DNA from: Gammaproteobacteria bacterium
GTDB lineage: Bacteria; Pseudomonadota; Gammaproteobacteria; UBA9214
Assembly (NCBI GenBank): GCA_029881775.1
Contig: JAOULY010000046.1
Span: forward strand, 1-10,019
DNA length: 10,019 bases
Direction: 5' to 3'
Under the pieces are notes generated by a model. It saw only the letters and a list, made by a program, of their open reading frames with translations. It searched no databases and was not told where the DNA came from. This document shows positions 1 through 8,251 of the stretch, in pieces (the stretch's first letter is position 1; each line of letters begins with the position of its first letter). The position numbers were made by a program, and so were the translations under genes.

Positions 1-650
1 CCGTGCTGCTCACGCCGGGGCAGGCGGATACGGCGCAATTCCTTGCTGATAACAAGGTTAAGATTGTTGCTTCATTGCCTTGTTATTCAAAGGATAATGT
101 CGATTCACAGCGCGGGGATGGTGTGTTCGAGGACAGCCTGCAAGCATTGCGGCGGCTGAATCGACTCGGTTACGGACAGGCAGGGTCGGGGCGGGTGCTG
201 GACCTGGTATATAACCCGCAGGGGCCGGTGTTGCCACCGGCACAGAAACCGCTTGAACAGGACTACAGGAACCAGCTCGAAAGCAACTGGGGCATTCAGT
301 TCAATGCGCTGCTGACGCTGGCCAATATGCCTATCAAGCGATTCGGCAGTACGCTGGTCAGTCGCGGTGAATTTGATGACTACATGCAATTGCTCAGGGA
401 TGCGCACAAGGATGAAAACATGGCATCTGTCATGTGCCGTTCACTCATCAGCGTTGACTGGCAGGGTTACCTGTATGATTGCGACTTTAACCAGATGCTT
501 GGAATTCCGATGCCGGCGGACGGGCAGGACAGATTACATATCAGGGAACTTGCGTCGCTGGCTGTTGATGGACGGCCGATTCGCGTGGCCGACCATTGTT
601 ATGGTTGTACCGCCGGACAGGGCTCCGGTTGCAGCGGCGCGCTTGCTTAA
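1..650 (+). CDS. arsS: Arsenosugar biosynthesis radical SAM protein ArsS, C-terminal part
   Basis: The gene is cut by the left edge; the visible reading frame starts at base 3 and gives 215 residues. The radical SAM CxxxCxxC site expected near the N-terminus is therefore not in view. What is seen is the distinctive C-terminal half of this family (DUF3641 region): a segment LISVDWQGYLYDCDFNQ near visible residues 148-164 and a final Cys-rich motif, DHCYGCTAGQGSGCSG, with cysteines at visible residues 199, 202 and 210, probably auxiliary iron-sulfur or substrate ligands. Known ArsS enzymes use SAM to attach a 5'-deoxyadenosyl carbon to trivalent methylated arsenic, the first carbon-arsenic step to arsenosugars. 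Some family members are reported selenoproteins; here the visible frame runs to a TAA stop with ordinary Cys codons and no in-frame TGA. The gene leads directly into arsM, 29 bases downstream, which strongly supports the assignment. Confidence 0.9.
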   Translation, partial: VLLTPGQADTAQFLADNKVKIVASLPCYSKDNVDSQRGDGVFEDSLQALRRLNRLGYGQAGSGRVLDLVYNPQGPVLPPAQKPLEQDYRNQLESNWGIQFNALLTLANMPIKRFGSTLVSRGEFDDYMQLLRDAHKDENMASVMCRSLISVDWQGYLYDCDFNQMLGIPMPADGQDRLHIRELASLAVDGRPIRVADHCYGCTAGQGSGCSGALA

Positions 651-665
651 CAAACTATTACCTGC

Positions 666-670
666 AGGGA
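666..670 (+). promoter_or_regulatory. Ribosome binding site deciding the arsM start
   Basis: AGGGA lies in the short arsS-arsM gap. It touches the ATG at 671, is 3 bases from the ATG at 674 and 9 bases from the ATG at 680. Only the last has workable spacing, so 680 is preferred. Confidence 0.55.
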
Positions 671-679
671 ATGATGCAA

Positions 680-1747
680 ATGAATATTGAAAGTGCAGTA
701 CTTGATCGTTACACGGCAGGCGCGCAGGCACGCGAGGAGTCGCTGTGCTGCCCGGTCGACTATGACCGCAATTTGCTCGCCATCCTGCCACAGGAAATTA
801 TTGACCGGGATTACGGTTGCGGTGACCCGTCGCGGTACGTGCAGGAAGGCGATACCGTGCTGGACCTGGGCTCGGGTGGCGGCAAGATCTGTTACATGGC
901 GGCGCAACTGGTCGGTCCGCGCGGGCGGGTCATCGGCATCGACATGAATGATGAAATGCTTGCGCTGGCGCGCAAGTACCAGTCCGCGATGGCTGCACGC
1001 CTTGGCAGCGACCGGGTCGAATTTCTCAAGGGCCTCATACAGGATCTTGCGCTTGATATTGAAGCTCGTGAGAGGTGGCTGCGCACTAATCCGCTCAATG
1101 ATGATGCGGGCCGCGAGCAACTGGCGGCATGGGAAGCTCAGCAGAAAGCAGGCAAACCGTTTATAGCTGATAGTTCCGTTGACCTGGTCATATCGAATTG
1201 CGTCCTTAACCTGGTTGCGGATAACGAGAAGCGACAACTCATCCACGAGGTCTTTCGTGTGTTGAAGCCGGGTGGCCGCATTGCCATATCCGACATTATC
1301 AGCGACCGGCCTGTACCGGCGGAGATGAAAAATGATCCGGAATTATGGAGTGGCTGCCTGTCCGGCGCATTCCACGAGGCAGAGATGCCGGCCTTGTTTG
1401 CCGCGGCCGGCTTTGCTGCCGTGAACTATGACAAGTGGGATACCACGCCGTGGCGGGTGATAAACGGTATTACCTTCCGCTCGGTCACGTTGACTGCCAC
1501 GCGACCGGTTATTGCCGGCGCTACGAATACCTACTGTGAACTGGTTTATCGTGGCCCCTTTGCCATGGTAATCGACGACGCAGGGCAGGCCTATCGACGC
1601 GGTGAGCGTGTTGCGGTGACACCCGAAAGACACCGGGCACTGACAGGCCCGGCCTATGCCGGTGCCTTTATCGACCTGACGCAGGGTGCGGCCGAGAGTA
1701 CCGGCTGTTGTTCACCGGGGACGGATAGTGGTGGCTGCTGCGGTTGA
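680..1747 (+). CDS. arsM: Arsenite S-adenosylmethionine methyltransferase ArsM, arsenosugar type
   Basis: Predicted 355-residue cytoplasmic enzyme that methylates As(III) with SAM, supplying the methylated arsenic used by ArsS. The SAM-binding glycine-rich motif VLDLGSGGG is at residues 60-68, followed by the acidic end of the second strand (GIDMNDE, 86-92). Four cysteines fit the conserved arsenic-binding set of the family: C24 (in a CC pair), C47 (YGCGDP), C174 (ISNCVLNL) and C226 (WSGCLSGAFHE). A C-terminal domain (about 285-335, YRGPFAMVIDD...) resembles that of eukaryotic and cyanobacterial ArsM. The tail is Cys-rich, with CC pairs at 343-344 and 353-354. ATGs at 671 and 674 would add two or three residues, but ribosome binding site spacing favours 680. 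The 3' end overlaps the next gene, so the two are probably translationally coupled. Confidence 0.95.
   Translation: MNIESAVLDRYTAGAQAREESLCCPVDYDRNLLAILPQEIIDRDYGCGDPSRYVQEGDTVLDLGSGGGKICYMAAQLVGPRGRVIGIDMNDEMLALARKYQSAMAARLGSDRVEFLKGLIQDLALDIEARERWLRTNPLNDDAGREQLAAWEAQQKAGKPFIADSSVDLVISNCVLNLVADNEKRQLIHEVFRVLKPGGRIAISDIISDRPVPAEMKNDPELWSGCLSGAFHEAEMPALFAAAGFAAVNYDKWDTTPWRVINGITFRSVTLTATRPVIAGATNTYCELVYRGPFAMVIDDAGQAYRRGERVAVTPERHRALTGPAYAGAFIDLTQGAAESTGCCSPGTDSGGCCG
1717..1721 (+). promoter_or_regulatory. Ribosome binding site for the TIGR04283 glycosyltransferase
   Basis: GGGGA inside the 3' end of arsM lies 6 bases before a GTG at 1728 and 9 before a second GTG at 1731. No ATG is available in that frame near the start of the homologous region, so one of these GTGs is the likely start. 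Confidence 0.4.
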
Positions 1748-2435
1748 GTACCGACAGATATCGGTTATTGTCCCGGCGCTGAATGAGTCAGCGCACATTG
1801 CCGCAACCCTGGCGCGCCTCCAGTCCATGCGCAGGCGTGGACACGAGGTCATCGTAACCGACGGCGGCAGCAGTGACGCCACAGCGTTGCTGGCAGGCCC
1901 GTCGGCTGACCAGGTAATTGTTGCAGAGCGCGGGCGCGCACGGCAAATGAATGCCGGTGCCGCTATCGCCAGTGGTGACATTTACTGGTTCCTGCATGCC
2001 GACACCCTCGCACCGGAGGACGCGGATAAAAGAATTCTCGCAGCGTTCGTTACTGAAAAATTTCAATGGGGACGCTTCGATGTGGCGCTGCCAGGTAATG
2101 ACGTGCTGCTGCGCCTGGTCGCCCGCCTGATGAACCTGCGCTCAAGGCTCAGCGGCGTTGCAACCGGCGACCAGGGACTGTTCATGACGCGCAGCGCGTT
2201 TGAGCGTATCGGCGGGTTTGAGGATATTCCGATCATGGAAGATATTGCAGCCAGTCGGGCGTTGAAACGTATTTCCCGGCCGGTTGCGCTGCGTACTGCC
2301 TTGCTCACATCTGACCGGCGCTGGTATCGACACGGCATCATCCGCACCATTACCACCATGTGGGCATTGCGTCTTGCCTATTTTATGGGCGTGCCACCCT
2401 GGCGACTGGCACGCTATTACAGCAGTCATTCATGA
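1728..2435 (+). CDS. TIGR04283 family arsenosugar biosynthesis glycosyltransferase (GT2)
   Basis: About 235 residues of a GT-A fold, family 2 glycosyltransferase. The opening strand ISVIVPALNES is at residues 11-21, the nucleotide-binding VTDGGSSDAT at 43-52, the family motif RGRARQMNAGA at 68-78, and a DxD-like HADT at 90-93, which would hold the metal and sugar nucleotide. An acceptor/catalytic segment GDQGLFM...GGFEDIPIMED follows, then a C-terminal RRWYRHG...YFMGVPPWRLARYY tail. No signal peptide or clear membrane segment is seen. The family occurs with arsS and arsM; its donor and acceptor are not established, and addition or change of a sugar or aglycone on an arsenic compound is inference. 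The start is a GTG (1728, or 1731) inside the end of arsM, giving an overlap of about 20 bases. The stop overlaps the next start as ATGA. Confidence 0.88.
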   Translation: MVAAAVEYRQISVIVPALNESAHIAATLARLQSMRRRGHEVIVTDGGSSDATALLAGPSADQVIVAERGRARQMNAGAAIASGDIYWFLHADTLAPEDADKRILAAFVTEKFQWGRFDVALPGNDVLLRLVARLMNLRSRLSGVATGDQGLFMTRSAFERIGGFEDIPIMEDIAASRALKRISRPVALRTALLTSDRRWYRHGIIRTITTMWALRLAYFMGVPPWRLARYYSSHS

Positions 2436-3052
2436 TGCAACGGTCAGGCGCGCGCGTCATCGTGATGAGCAAGGCGCCCGTTTCAGGTCAGGTCAAGACG
2501 CGGCTGGCGCCGTTGCTGGGCATGGACGGGGCGGCGCAACTGTATTGCGAGATGCTGGAAAACACGCTTGTGAAACTGCAGCAAGCAGGCGGCTGTGAGG
2601 TTGAGCTGTGTTGCACGCCGGATGCCCGTCACACATTTTTCCAGGCATGCAGGGCACGCTTCGGTGTCGCGTTGACCGAGCAGCAGGGCGCCGACCTGGG
2701 TGAACGGATGTCAATCGCCATCGCCAGTGCCCTGCAACAGGCAGAGCGTGTTGTGCTGGTCGGCGCCGATTGTCCGGGCCTGGTGATGGCTGATATCGAA
2801 ACCGCCCTGCAACAACTCGACGGCGGCGTGGACGTCGTACTCGGGCCGGCCACTGATGGTGGCTATTACCTGGTCGCTGTGCAGGCCAACCACGCCTGCC
2901 TGTTCGAATCCATTGCCTGGGGCAGCGCGCAGGTGCTGGCGCAAACCCGGGAAAACATCGAACGGCACGGCCTGAGTGCCGGCCTGTTGGCGATGCGCGC
3001 CGATATCGATCGTCCTGAAGACTACCTGGCCTGGCAGCAAGCCGCGCACTGA
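2432..3052 (+). CDS. TIGR04282 family arsenosugar biosynthesis transferase (DUF2064, MobA-like)
   Basis: 206 residues with a Rossmann-like nucleotidyltransferase/GT-A fold. Visible motifs: SKAPVSGQVKTRL at 13-25 (nucleotide-binding loop of the DUF2064 family), QQGADLGERM at 84-93, GADCPGL at 111-117 (metal-site strand), GPATDGGYYLV at 138-148, F..I.WGS at 158-165 and DIDRPEDY at 191-198 near the C-terminus. The family is annotated as a glycosyltransferase in arsenosugar loci, but its fold is close to MobA-type nucleotidyltransferases, so activation of a sugar or other nucleotidyl transfer is equally possible; the activity is not known. The ATG at 2432 overlaps the TGA of the previous gene as ATGA, a strong sign of coupled translation; an ATG at 2435 is the alternative. 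It is the last gene of the arsenosugar operon. Confidence 0.87.
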   Translation: MMQRSGARVIVMSKAPVSGQVKTRLAPLLGMDGAAQLYCEMLENTLVKLQQAGGCEVELCCTPDARHTFFQACRARFGVALTEQQGADLGERMSIAIASALQQAERVVLVGADCPGLVMADIETALQQLDGGVDVVLGPATDGGYYLVAVQANHACLFESIAWGSAQVLAQTRENIERHGLSAGLLAMRADIDRPEDYLAWQQAAH

Positions 3053-3163
3053 ATATTCCTTGTCCGGTTGCTGGCGATAGCTCATTTACTGGTCTATACA
3101 TTACCCATACGGTTGTATTTTGACATAAGTAAATTTAATCGCTTGCGGGCAAGGAGTGCTTCC
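3053..3163 (+). promoter_or_regulatory. Intergenic leader before the DUF1269 gene, possible promoter
   Basis: This AT-richer spacer lies between the arsenosugar operon and the next gene. It holds a perfect TTGACA at 3120-3125, but I see no good -10 box 16-18 bases downstream, so the promoter call is weak. The segment TTGACATAAGTAAA is only a poor match to an FNR-type dyad. No T-tailed hairpin ends the upstream operon here, so read-through is possible. Confidence 0.25.
3151..3156 (+). promoter_or_regulatory. Strong ribosome binding site
   Basis: AAGGAG, 7 bases before the ATG at 3164. It fixes that ATG as the start instead of upstream in-frame start codons, which would add residues unlike the rest of the protein. 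Confidence 0.8.
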
Positions 3164-3679
3164 ATGAGAAGACTATATTTCCTTATACCTGACGTCGAAA
3201 GTGCCAAAGTGATTGTTGATGAGCTATTGCTGGCACGCATTGAGGCACGACATATTCATATCGCTGGCTCGGATCATCACGTGCTGACCGAGGCTAATCT
3301 GCCTGAGGCAAACCTGCTGCAGGAAAGTGATTTCGTGCCGGCCGTAGAACGCGGCCTCGCGATTGGCGGTGCAACGGGTATCCTGGCCGGTATCGCCGCG
3401 GTGGCAATCCCGGGTGCCGGACTTGCGCTGGGCGGGGGTGCAATACTGGGCATCGGACTGGCCGGTGCCGGTGTGGGTGCGTGGATATCCGGCATGATCG
3501 GTGTGTCCGTGCCGAGTTCACGCCTGACCGAGTTCGAGAATTCCATCAAGCAGGGCAAGTTATTGATGATGGTCGATGTGCCCAAGGCCCGGGTCGACGA
3601 CATTACGGACCTGGTCAAGCTGCATCATCCGGAGGCGCTGGTCGAGGGCACTGAGCCGGTTATCCCGGCCTTTCCATAA
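3164..3679 (+). CDS. DUF1269-like protein with glycine-rich hydrophobic core
   Basis: 171 residues. The N-terminal part (1-60, opening MRRLYFLIPDVESAK) looks like an alpha/beta regulatory fold, with hydrophobic strands YFLIP and RHIHIAG flanking a helix. Residues 65-113 are rich in Gly, Ala and Ile (GGATGILAG, GAGLALGGG, GAGVGAWISG), a glycine-zipper-like hairpin that could insert in or associate with a membrane. The C-terminal part (120-171) returns to an alpha/beta pattern (LLMMVDVPKARVDDI, then HHPEA...GTEPVIPAFP). I recognise the pattern of DUF1269-type proteins common in gammaproteobacteria; their function is not known, although general-stress links have been proposed for related families. 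It has its own strong ribosome binding site, lies 111 bases from the arsenosugar operon, and is followed by a GC-rich hairpin, so it may be a single-gene unit. Confidence 0.85.
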   Translation: MRRLYFLIPDVESAKVIVDELLLARIEARHIHIAGSDHHVLTEANLPEANLLQESDFVPAVERGLAIGGATGILAGIAAVAIPGAGLALGGGAILGIGLAGAGVGAWISGMIGVSVPSSRLTEFENSIKQGKLLMMVDVPKARVDDITDLVKLHHPEALVEGTEPVIPAFP

Positions 3680-3688
3680 AGTACCCAT

Positions 3689-3711
3689 CTGCGCCCGCCG
3701 GGCGGGCGCAG
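3689..3711 (+). terminator. GC-rich perfect inverted repeat after the DUF1269 gene
   Basis: The arms CTGCGCCCGCC and GGCGGGCGCAG are exact reverse complements of 11 bases around a single central base, starting 9 bases after the stop codon. In RNA this gives a very stable hairpin of about 10 pairs with a 3-base loop. No T-run follows (GCAAGCGAC), so it is not a classical intrinsic terminator; it may stop polymerase weakly, protect the mRNA 3' end, or terminate with Rho. Confidence 0.5.
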
Positions 3712-3722
3712 GCAAGCGACTG

Positions 3723-3734
3723 GGACTTAAGTCC
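3723..3734. promoter_or_regulatory. Perfect 12-bp palindrome GGACTTAAGTCC
   Basis: A perfect dyad in the 124-base leader of the small DRR-repeat gene, ending 69 bases before its ATG. It looks like an operator for a dimeric regulator or a small hairpin, but I cannot name the factor. The AT-rich segment after it (about 3754-3785) could hold the promoter, although no convincing -35/-10 pair is seen. Confidence 0.3.
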
Positions 3735-3803
3735 AATAGATTCCATGCCACGATTTGTTCAAAAATAAAGCTAACGAAATCTATTGAAGGCGGGGATGAC
3801 AGG

Positions 3804-3983
3804 ATGAACGAGCGCAGAAAATACTCAGATCGACGTAATTTCGTACAGGAGAGCCACAGGTCGGCAAAATGTGATCGCCGCAATTCTCCCGATCGCCGTC
3901 TGAACAATATTTCAGCGGAATGGGTGCCACTCAATTATGTGAATATTCACCCGGTGACACGACTGGTTTTCAGCAAAGCCTGA
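3804..3983 (+). CDS. Small basic protein with DRR repeats, function unknown
   Basis: 59 residues, not assigned to a named family. The first half is strongly charged and repetitive: NERRKYSDRRN (2-12) is echoed by KCDRRNSPDRRLNN (22-35), i.e. three or four copies of a (D/E)RR unit. The second half (36-59, ISAEWVPLNYVNIHP...) is more hydrophobic and ends VTRLVFSKA. No signal peptide or membrane helix is seen. GGGGA at 3792-3796 lies 7 bases before the ATG and gives a good ribosome binding site; extending the frame upstream is possible but lacks the repeat pattern. 'ERR/DRR' N-termini occur in small bacterial signalling proteins, including some PilZ-type proteins, but no PilZ domain is present here. 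The reading frame, repeats and ribosome binding site support a real gene; nucleic acid binding through the Arg-rich half is only a guess. Confidence 0.65.
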   Translation: MNERRKYSDRRNFVQESHRSAKCDRRNSPDRRLNNISAEWVPLNYVNIHPVTRLVFSKA

Positions 3984-4112
3984 GACTCAGGCCGGTTGCC
4001 GGCGCATTACGACCATCGTCGAGCAGACCGAGTACATGGAAACAGTGTGCCGGATACACCTGATATCCGCTGCCTGCCGTGTCCTGTCGGATTCGACTAT
4101 CCTTAAACGTGC
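3984..4112. other. Spacer between convergent genes with two weak hairpins
   Basis: This stretch separates the small DRR gene (plus strand) from the end of purB (minus strand). It holds GCCGG-TTG-CCGGC at 3991-4003, a 5-pair hairpin 8 bases after the DRR gene stop, and CGGATA...TATCCG at 4051-4069, a 6-pair hairpin with a 7-base loop downstream of purB. Neither has a T-run on either strand, so no intrinsic terminator can be named with confidence. Confidence 0.35.
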
Positions 4113-5480
4113 TCAGATGTTTTTTGCCTGGTCACTGGCATTGCCGGTGTAGCTGGCAGGTGTCAGTTTCGACAGGTCGTCACGAACCTGTGCCGGCAAG
4201 TCGAGCGTTTGCAGGAACGTGTGCAGCGTTGATGCATTAACGTCCTGGTCACGGGTCAGTGCCTTCAGTTTTTCGTAGGGTTTTTCGATGCCATAACGAC
4301 GCATCACTGTTTGCAGTGCTTCCGCCAGCACTTCCCAGCTGTTGTCCAGGTCTCCCAGCGTGCGCTGCTCGTCGAGCTGCAGTTTACCGATGCCTTTCAG
4401 GCAGGATTCACAGGCTATCACGTTGTGGCCGACGGCCACGCCCACGTTGCGCAACACGGTTGAGTCGCTCAGGTCGCGTTGCCAGCGGGATATTGGCAGT
4501 TTCGCGGAAAAGTGACCGTACAGGGCATTTGCAATACCCAGGTTACCCTCGCAGTTTTCAAAGTCGATCGGGTTGACCTTGTGCGGCATGGTCGAGGAGC
4601 CAACCTCGGAGGCTACCGTTTTCTGTTTGAAATAGCCCAGCGATATATAGCCCCACATGTCACGACAGAAATCGATCAGCACGGTGTTGAAGCGAGCAAG
4701 TGCGTCGAACTGTTCGGCCATGTAGTCGTGTGGTTCTATCTGCGTGGTATACGGATTTACCTCCAGGCCGAGATCATTGATAAACGCGGCCGAGAAGGCT
4801 GGCCAGTCGATGTCCGGGTATGCCACGAGGTGGGCATTGTAGTTGCCGACAGCGCCGTTCATCTTGCCGAGCATGGGTACGGCGGTGAAATGTTCGCGCT
4901 GGCGACGCAGGCGGGCGCATACATTGGCCATTTCCTTGCCGATGGTGGTCGGAGACGCTGTTTGGCCGTGTGTGCGCGACAGCATGGGATTGTCGGCATA
5001 CTGCCTGGCCAGCTGCTCGATTGCGTGAGTCACGTCATCGAGTAGCGGCAACAGGGCCTGGCTGCGTGCCTCGCGCAACATGAGCGCATAGGCGAGGTTG
5101 TTGATATCTTCGGATGTGCAGGCGAAATGGATGAATTCGCTGACTGCCTCGAGTTCCGCGTTGCCGGCGATTTTTTCCTTCAGGAAGTATTCGACAGCCT
5201 TGACGTCATGGTTGGTCGTGCTCTCTATATTCTTGACGCGTTGCGCATCCTGCTCGCTGAACTTCTCGATGATATCGTCAAGTACGTGCCCGGCGTGGGT
5301 GCTGAGCGGCGGTACTTCGGCTATGCCCTCATATGCTGCGAGCGCCTGCAGCCAGCGGACCTCGACGATGACACGGTGGCGAATCAGGCCATATTCACTG
5401 AAAATCGGTCGCAGTGCCGCGGTCTTTCCGCCGTAGCGGCCGTCAACCGGTGATACAGCAGTTAGTGGTGACAATTCCAT
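4113..5480 (-). CDS. purB: Adenylosuccinate lyase
   Basis: 455 residues, full length (E. coli PurB is 456). The cytoplasmic enzyme removes fumarate from SAICAR and from adenylosuccinate, acting twice in purine synthesis. The N-terminus MELSPLTAVSPVDGRY is typical of the proteobacterial type. The catalytic histidine is H171 in SRTHGQTASP, and the signature loop SSTMPHKVNP carries the catalytic Ser at 295, both at the positions known from E. coli. The fumarase/aspartase superfamily fold is intact throughout. GAGGA at 5486-5490 (minus strand) stands 5 bases before the ATG. The gene follows acnA by only 25 bases on the same strand, so co-transcription is likely. In E. coli purB directly follows hflD; here acnA lies between. 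Confidence 0.98.
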   Translation of the reverse strand: MELSPLTAVSPVDGRYGGKTAALRPIFSEYGLIRHRVIVEVRWLQALAAYEGIAEVPPLSTHAGHVLDDIIEKFSEQDAQRVKNIESTTNHDVKAVEYFLKEKIAGNAELEAVSEFIHFACTSEDINNLAYALMLREARSQALLPLLDDVTHAIEQLARQYADNPMLSRTHGQTASPTTIGKEMANVCARLRRQREHFTAVPMLGKMNGAVGNYNAHLVAYPDIDWPAFSAAFINDLGLEVNPYTTQIEPHDYMAEQFDALARFNTVLIDFCRDMWGYISLGYFKQKTVASEVGSSTMPHKVNPIDFENCEGNLGIANALYGHFSAKLPISRWQRDLSDSTVLRNVGVAVGHNVIACESCLKGIGKLQLDEQRTLGDLDNSWEVLAEALQTVMRRYGIEKPYEKLKALTRDQDVNASTLHTFLQTLDLPAQVRDDLSKLTPASYTGNASDQAKNI

Positions 5481-5505
5481 AGCTGTCCTCGTAGTACGCA
5501 GTTAA

Positions 5506-8175
<2,670 letters not shown>

Positions 8176-8180
8176 GGACG

Positions 8181-8184
8181 CTCC
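8181..8184 (-). promoter_or_regulatory. Ribosome binding site deciding the acnA start
   Basis: GGAG on the minus strand, 5 bases before the ATG at 8175. The alternative ATG at 8190 has only GCGAG touching it, so the shorter protein is preferred. Confidence 0.55.
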
Positions 8185-8206
8185 GTGCATCTCGCGAAAG
8201 GGCGCA

Positions 8207-8212
8207 ATTATA
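8207..8212 (-). promoter_or_regulatory. Perfect -10 box upstream of acnA
   Basis: The minus strand reads TATAAT here, in GTGTATAATTGCGCC, inside the 76-base hflD-acnA gap. Transcription would start near 8200 and give a leader of about 25 bases. The -35 region 17 bases upstream (CCTCCG) is far from TTGACA, so the promoter may need an activator. It would let acnA-purB be expressed apart from mnmA-hflD. Confidence 0.5.
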
Positions 8213-8251
8213 CACGGTTTTATTTCCGCCGGAGGCCCGGTTCGGTGCGAA

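Noticed and set aside
596..679. Extended N-terminus for ArsM from an upstream start in the same frame
   Set aside because: The extra residues would be encoded inside the end of arsS, have low-complexity Arg/Leu content and lack a ribosome binding site; homology of the family begins near MNIESAVLDRY.
2493..3101. Long minus-strand open frame (202 codons) opposite the TIGR04282 gene
   Set aside because: It is Arg/Pro-rich with no recognisable motif and covers a well-supported gene on the other strand; it is a GC-rich shadow frame.
3120..3139. FNR-like dyad TTGACATAAGTAAA upstream of the DUF1269 gene
   Set aside because: The second half-site matches only 3 of 5 consensus bases, which is too weak to call.
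3560..3934. Minus-strand 124-codon frame across the DUF1269 end and the small gene
   Set aside because: It crosses the GC hairpin and palindrome, has no ribosome binding site or motif, and opposes the better-supported plus-strand genes.
4051..4069. Hairpin CGGATA-TATCCG as the purB terminator
   Set aside because: The stem is only 6 pairs with a 7-base loop and no T-run on either strand; it is noted within the spacer and not called as a terminator.
4479..5045. Plus-strand open frame (188 codons) opposite purB
   Set aside because: PurB is intact with catalytic residues on the minus strand; the plus frame has no ribosome binding site or domain.
8176..8190. Five-residue longer AcnA start (MHGAS)
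   Set aside because: No spaced ribosome binding site precedes the ATG at 8190, while GGAG is well placed for the ATG at 8175.
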